Part shown: positions 62,634 through 64,000 of the stretch, one piece after another
Position numbering within the stretch: position 1 is the first letter of the stretch
Layout of the letters: each line of letters begins with the position of its first letter
NCBI RefSeq assembly: GCF_003856835.1
Contig: NZ_CP034145.1
Coordinates: 1 to 64,000, forward strand
DNA length: 64,000 nucleotides
Source of the DNA: Haloplanus aerogenes
GTDB taxonomy: Archaea; Halobacteriota; Halobacteria; Halobacteriales; Haloferacaceae
Direction of reading: 5' to 3'
Notes under the pieces: model-generated
What the model saw: the letters and a program-made list of their open reading frames with translations, nothing else
Databases searched by the model: none
What the model was told of the DNA's origin: nothing
Program-made: the position numbers and the translations under genes

Positions 62634-64000
62634 CTACACCTCGTCCAGCGGGTAGATGGGCCGCGGAACGTGGTCGTAGTCGAACGCCGAAAGATCCGGG
62701 CTACAGAGCCCCGGCGTCGCCACCTCGCGCACTCCGCCGACGAAGGGTTCGAACCCCGCGCGGTAGTGGACGGTGCTCTTGAGGACGAGGACGCGCCGCC
62801 GTTCAGGCGTGATCCCCTGACTCCGGAACGCCTCCGGATCGTAGGGTTGCTGGCGGTGAGAGCCGACCAGTACGTCGATTCCATCCACGTCGAGAAGCGC
62901 CGTCCGGCCGAAGGAGACGGCCAGTCCCGTCGACATCGGTCCCTGATTCCGGTAGTCGCCGTCGGAGAGCAGGCGGACCCGACCCGTCACGTCGAGCGGG
63001 TCGCCGTTCTCGCCGCTCCGCCCGCCGAGCGCCAGCGACACCTCCTCGCCGATGCCCGCGTCGACGGCCGCCTCGACCGCTTCGGGGTCGTAGATGGTCG
63101 CCAGCGCCGCGTCCTCGACGCCGGCGTCGAGGAGGGCACGGAGCAACACCACGCCGTCTTGTGCGCTCCCGCCGCCGGGATTGTCGGAGATGTCGGCGAG
63201 GAGGAGTGGCGCGTCGTCGTCCCACGCCGCCGCCTCCGCCGCGGCGTCGTCGACGCTCGTGTAGTCGCGGTCGAACTCGCCGCGTCGATCCACCGCCTCG
63301 TCGGCGAGGGCGCGACAGGTCGCGCGCGCGTCGTCGGCCACCGAGCGATCCGCGACGCCGACGACCGAGAAGCCGGCGTGGTCCACGTCGGCGTAGGCGA
63401 ACCCGCCGAACACCGACACGTCCGGCACCTCCTCCCCTTCGGCGTCGGCCGACGACGCGAGCAGTGAGGCCATCGGCTCCGTCTCGGTCCGGAGTTCCGG
63501 GAGCGGCGGGAGCAGGGGGGCACGCTCCACGATCACCTCGGGGTCGAGGTCGCCACGGAGCGTCGCCGCCATCGCCCGCGCCGCCGTCTCGCCCGTGTCC
63601 CCGATGTCGACGTGCGGGTAGGTGTCGTAGCCGAACAGGCCGTCCGCGTGGGTCGCCATCCGCTCCGAAATGTTGGCGTGGAGGTCGAGCGACGCCATCA
63701 CCGGAACGTCCGGCCCGACCGCGCGGCGCACGCGTTCGAGGATGTAGCCGTCGCCGTCCGGCGCCGCTTCACTCACCATCGCGCCGTGCAGGGCGAGGAG
63801 GACGCCGTCCGGGTCCGAATCCTCGATGCCCTCCAGTACCGCCTCCAAGAGCGTCTCTCGGGCGTCGGCGGTAACGGTCCCGCCCGGCGTCGCGTCGGCG
63901 GCGACGGTCGGCACGACGTCCCAGTCCGCTTCGTCGGCCACCCGCAGGAACCCACCGACGGCGGTGTTGGTCCCCTGCAGGTCGTCGATCACGTCGTCGC
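62634..64000 (-). CDS. M81-family metallopeptidase (MlrC/microcystinase-like), partial
   Basis: The C-terminal ~455 residues of an M81 protein. The N-terminal end is beyond the right edge of the window, since the reading frame is open to base 64000. Landmarks are VLLALHGAMVSEAAPDGDG, ASLDLHANIS with the conserved His, YDTYPHVDIGDTGE, and ADISDNPGGGSAQDG in the second half. MlrC-like enzymes cut amide bonds in cyclic peptides or amino-acid derivatives; the substrate here is unknown. It shares its strand with the Fe-ADH gene. Confidence 0.88.
   Translation of the reverse strand, partial: DDVIDDLQGTNTAVGGFLRVADEADWDVVPTVAADATPGGTVTADARETLLEAVLEGIEDSDPDGVLLALHGAMVSEAAPDGDGYILERVRRAVGPDVPVMASLDLHANISERMATHADGLFGYDTYPHVDIGDTGETAARAMAATLRGDLDPEVIVERAPLLPPLPELRTETEPMASLLASSADAEGEEVPDVSVFGGFAYADVDHAGFSVVGVADRSVADDARATCRALADEAVDRRGEFDRDYTSVDDAAAEAAAWDDDAPLLLADISDNPGGGSAQDGVVLLRALLDAGVEDAALATIYDPEAVEAAVDAGIGEEVSLALGGRSGENGDPLDVTGRVRLLSDGDYRNQGPMSTGLAVSFGRTALLDVDGIDVLVGSHRQQPYDPEAFRSQGITPERRRVLVLKSTVHYRAGFEPFVGGVREVATPGLCSPDLSAFDYDHVPRPIYPLDEV

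Noticed and set aside
61185-63467. A 760-codon plus-strand ORF opposite the alcohol dehydrogenase and M81 genes
   Set aside because: Spans two well-recognised minus-strand genes and is Arg/Val-rich with no domain.

Overview
The window looks like a chromosomal segment of a haloarchaeon (class Halobacteria). The proteins are very acidic and the DNA is GC-rich with GC-biased third codon positions. The genes include archaeal TFB, MCM, RfcS, split glycine dehydrogenase, HTR-type transducers and an acidic 129-residue plant-type ferredoxin. Many start codons lie about 27 bases after the centre of a TATA-like box, the geometry of haloarchaeal leaderless mRNAs. The gene order around mcm, tfb, prs and the neighbouring haloarchaea-only families resembles the Haloferax/Haloplanus type of chromosome as I remember it. 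I did not identify the species.

Layout. 1-2.4 kb: a HTH regulator, a frameshifted Tat lipoprotein, and a gene-free stretch with a strong inverted repeat that may be an RNA element. 2.4-7.2 kb: a membrane Fe-S oxidoreductase of the FadF/EMR type, a VapBC toxin-antitoxin pair with a visible operator, and a BioYMN biotin transporter operon. 7.3-17.4 kb: a methyltransferase, then mcm carrying two inteins, followed by a run of haloarchaea-specific small genes, a MinD-like ATPase and a TFB. 17.5-25 kb: an Acg-like flavoprotein, small membrane proteins (one frameshifted), a 1-Cys peroxiredoxin, a ParA-like ATPase, a TlpA-like thioredoxin with CcdA and a lipoprotein, and a wHTH protein, ending in two AT-richer gene-poor gaps. 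25.5-33.1 kb: HIT, uracil-DNA glycosylase, PRPP synthetase, a beta-propeller, a glutamine amidotransferase, an alpha/beta-hydrolase-like protein and AlaS.

33.3-38.5 kb holds the most unusual gene. It encodes a 1733-residue protein with an N-terminal membrane anchor, a STAND-like P-loop NTPase and about 27 near-identical 43-residue TPR/kinesin-light-chain-like repeats. It sits alone between alaS and rfcS and fits the architecture of signal-transducing or antiviral STAND NTPases. Next to it, rfcS carries a 435-residue intein whose endonuclease region has a zinc-finger-like cysteine cluster, NUMOD3-like motifs and a PD-(D/E)xK-like motif, with no LAGLIDADG motif.

40.8-64 kb is mostly housekeeping: upp, an IMPACT-family protein with an ACT-domain protein, a small membrane protein paired with a membrane transducer, a 2-hydroxyacid dehydrogenase, hisB-hisA, glmM, a coiled-coil protein with hisI, prepilin peptidase, ferredoxin, lpdA, a cytoplasmic PAS transducer, and a glycine/C1 block (glyA, a CxxCxGxG zinc protein, gcvPB, gcvPA). 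An iron alcohol dehydrogenase and an M81 peptidase cut by the window edge follow. I saw no rRNA, convincing tRNA, CRISPR array or intact insertion sequence.
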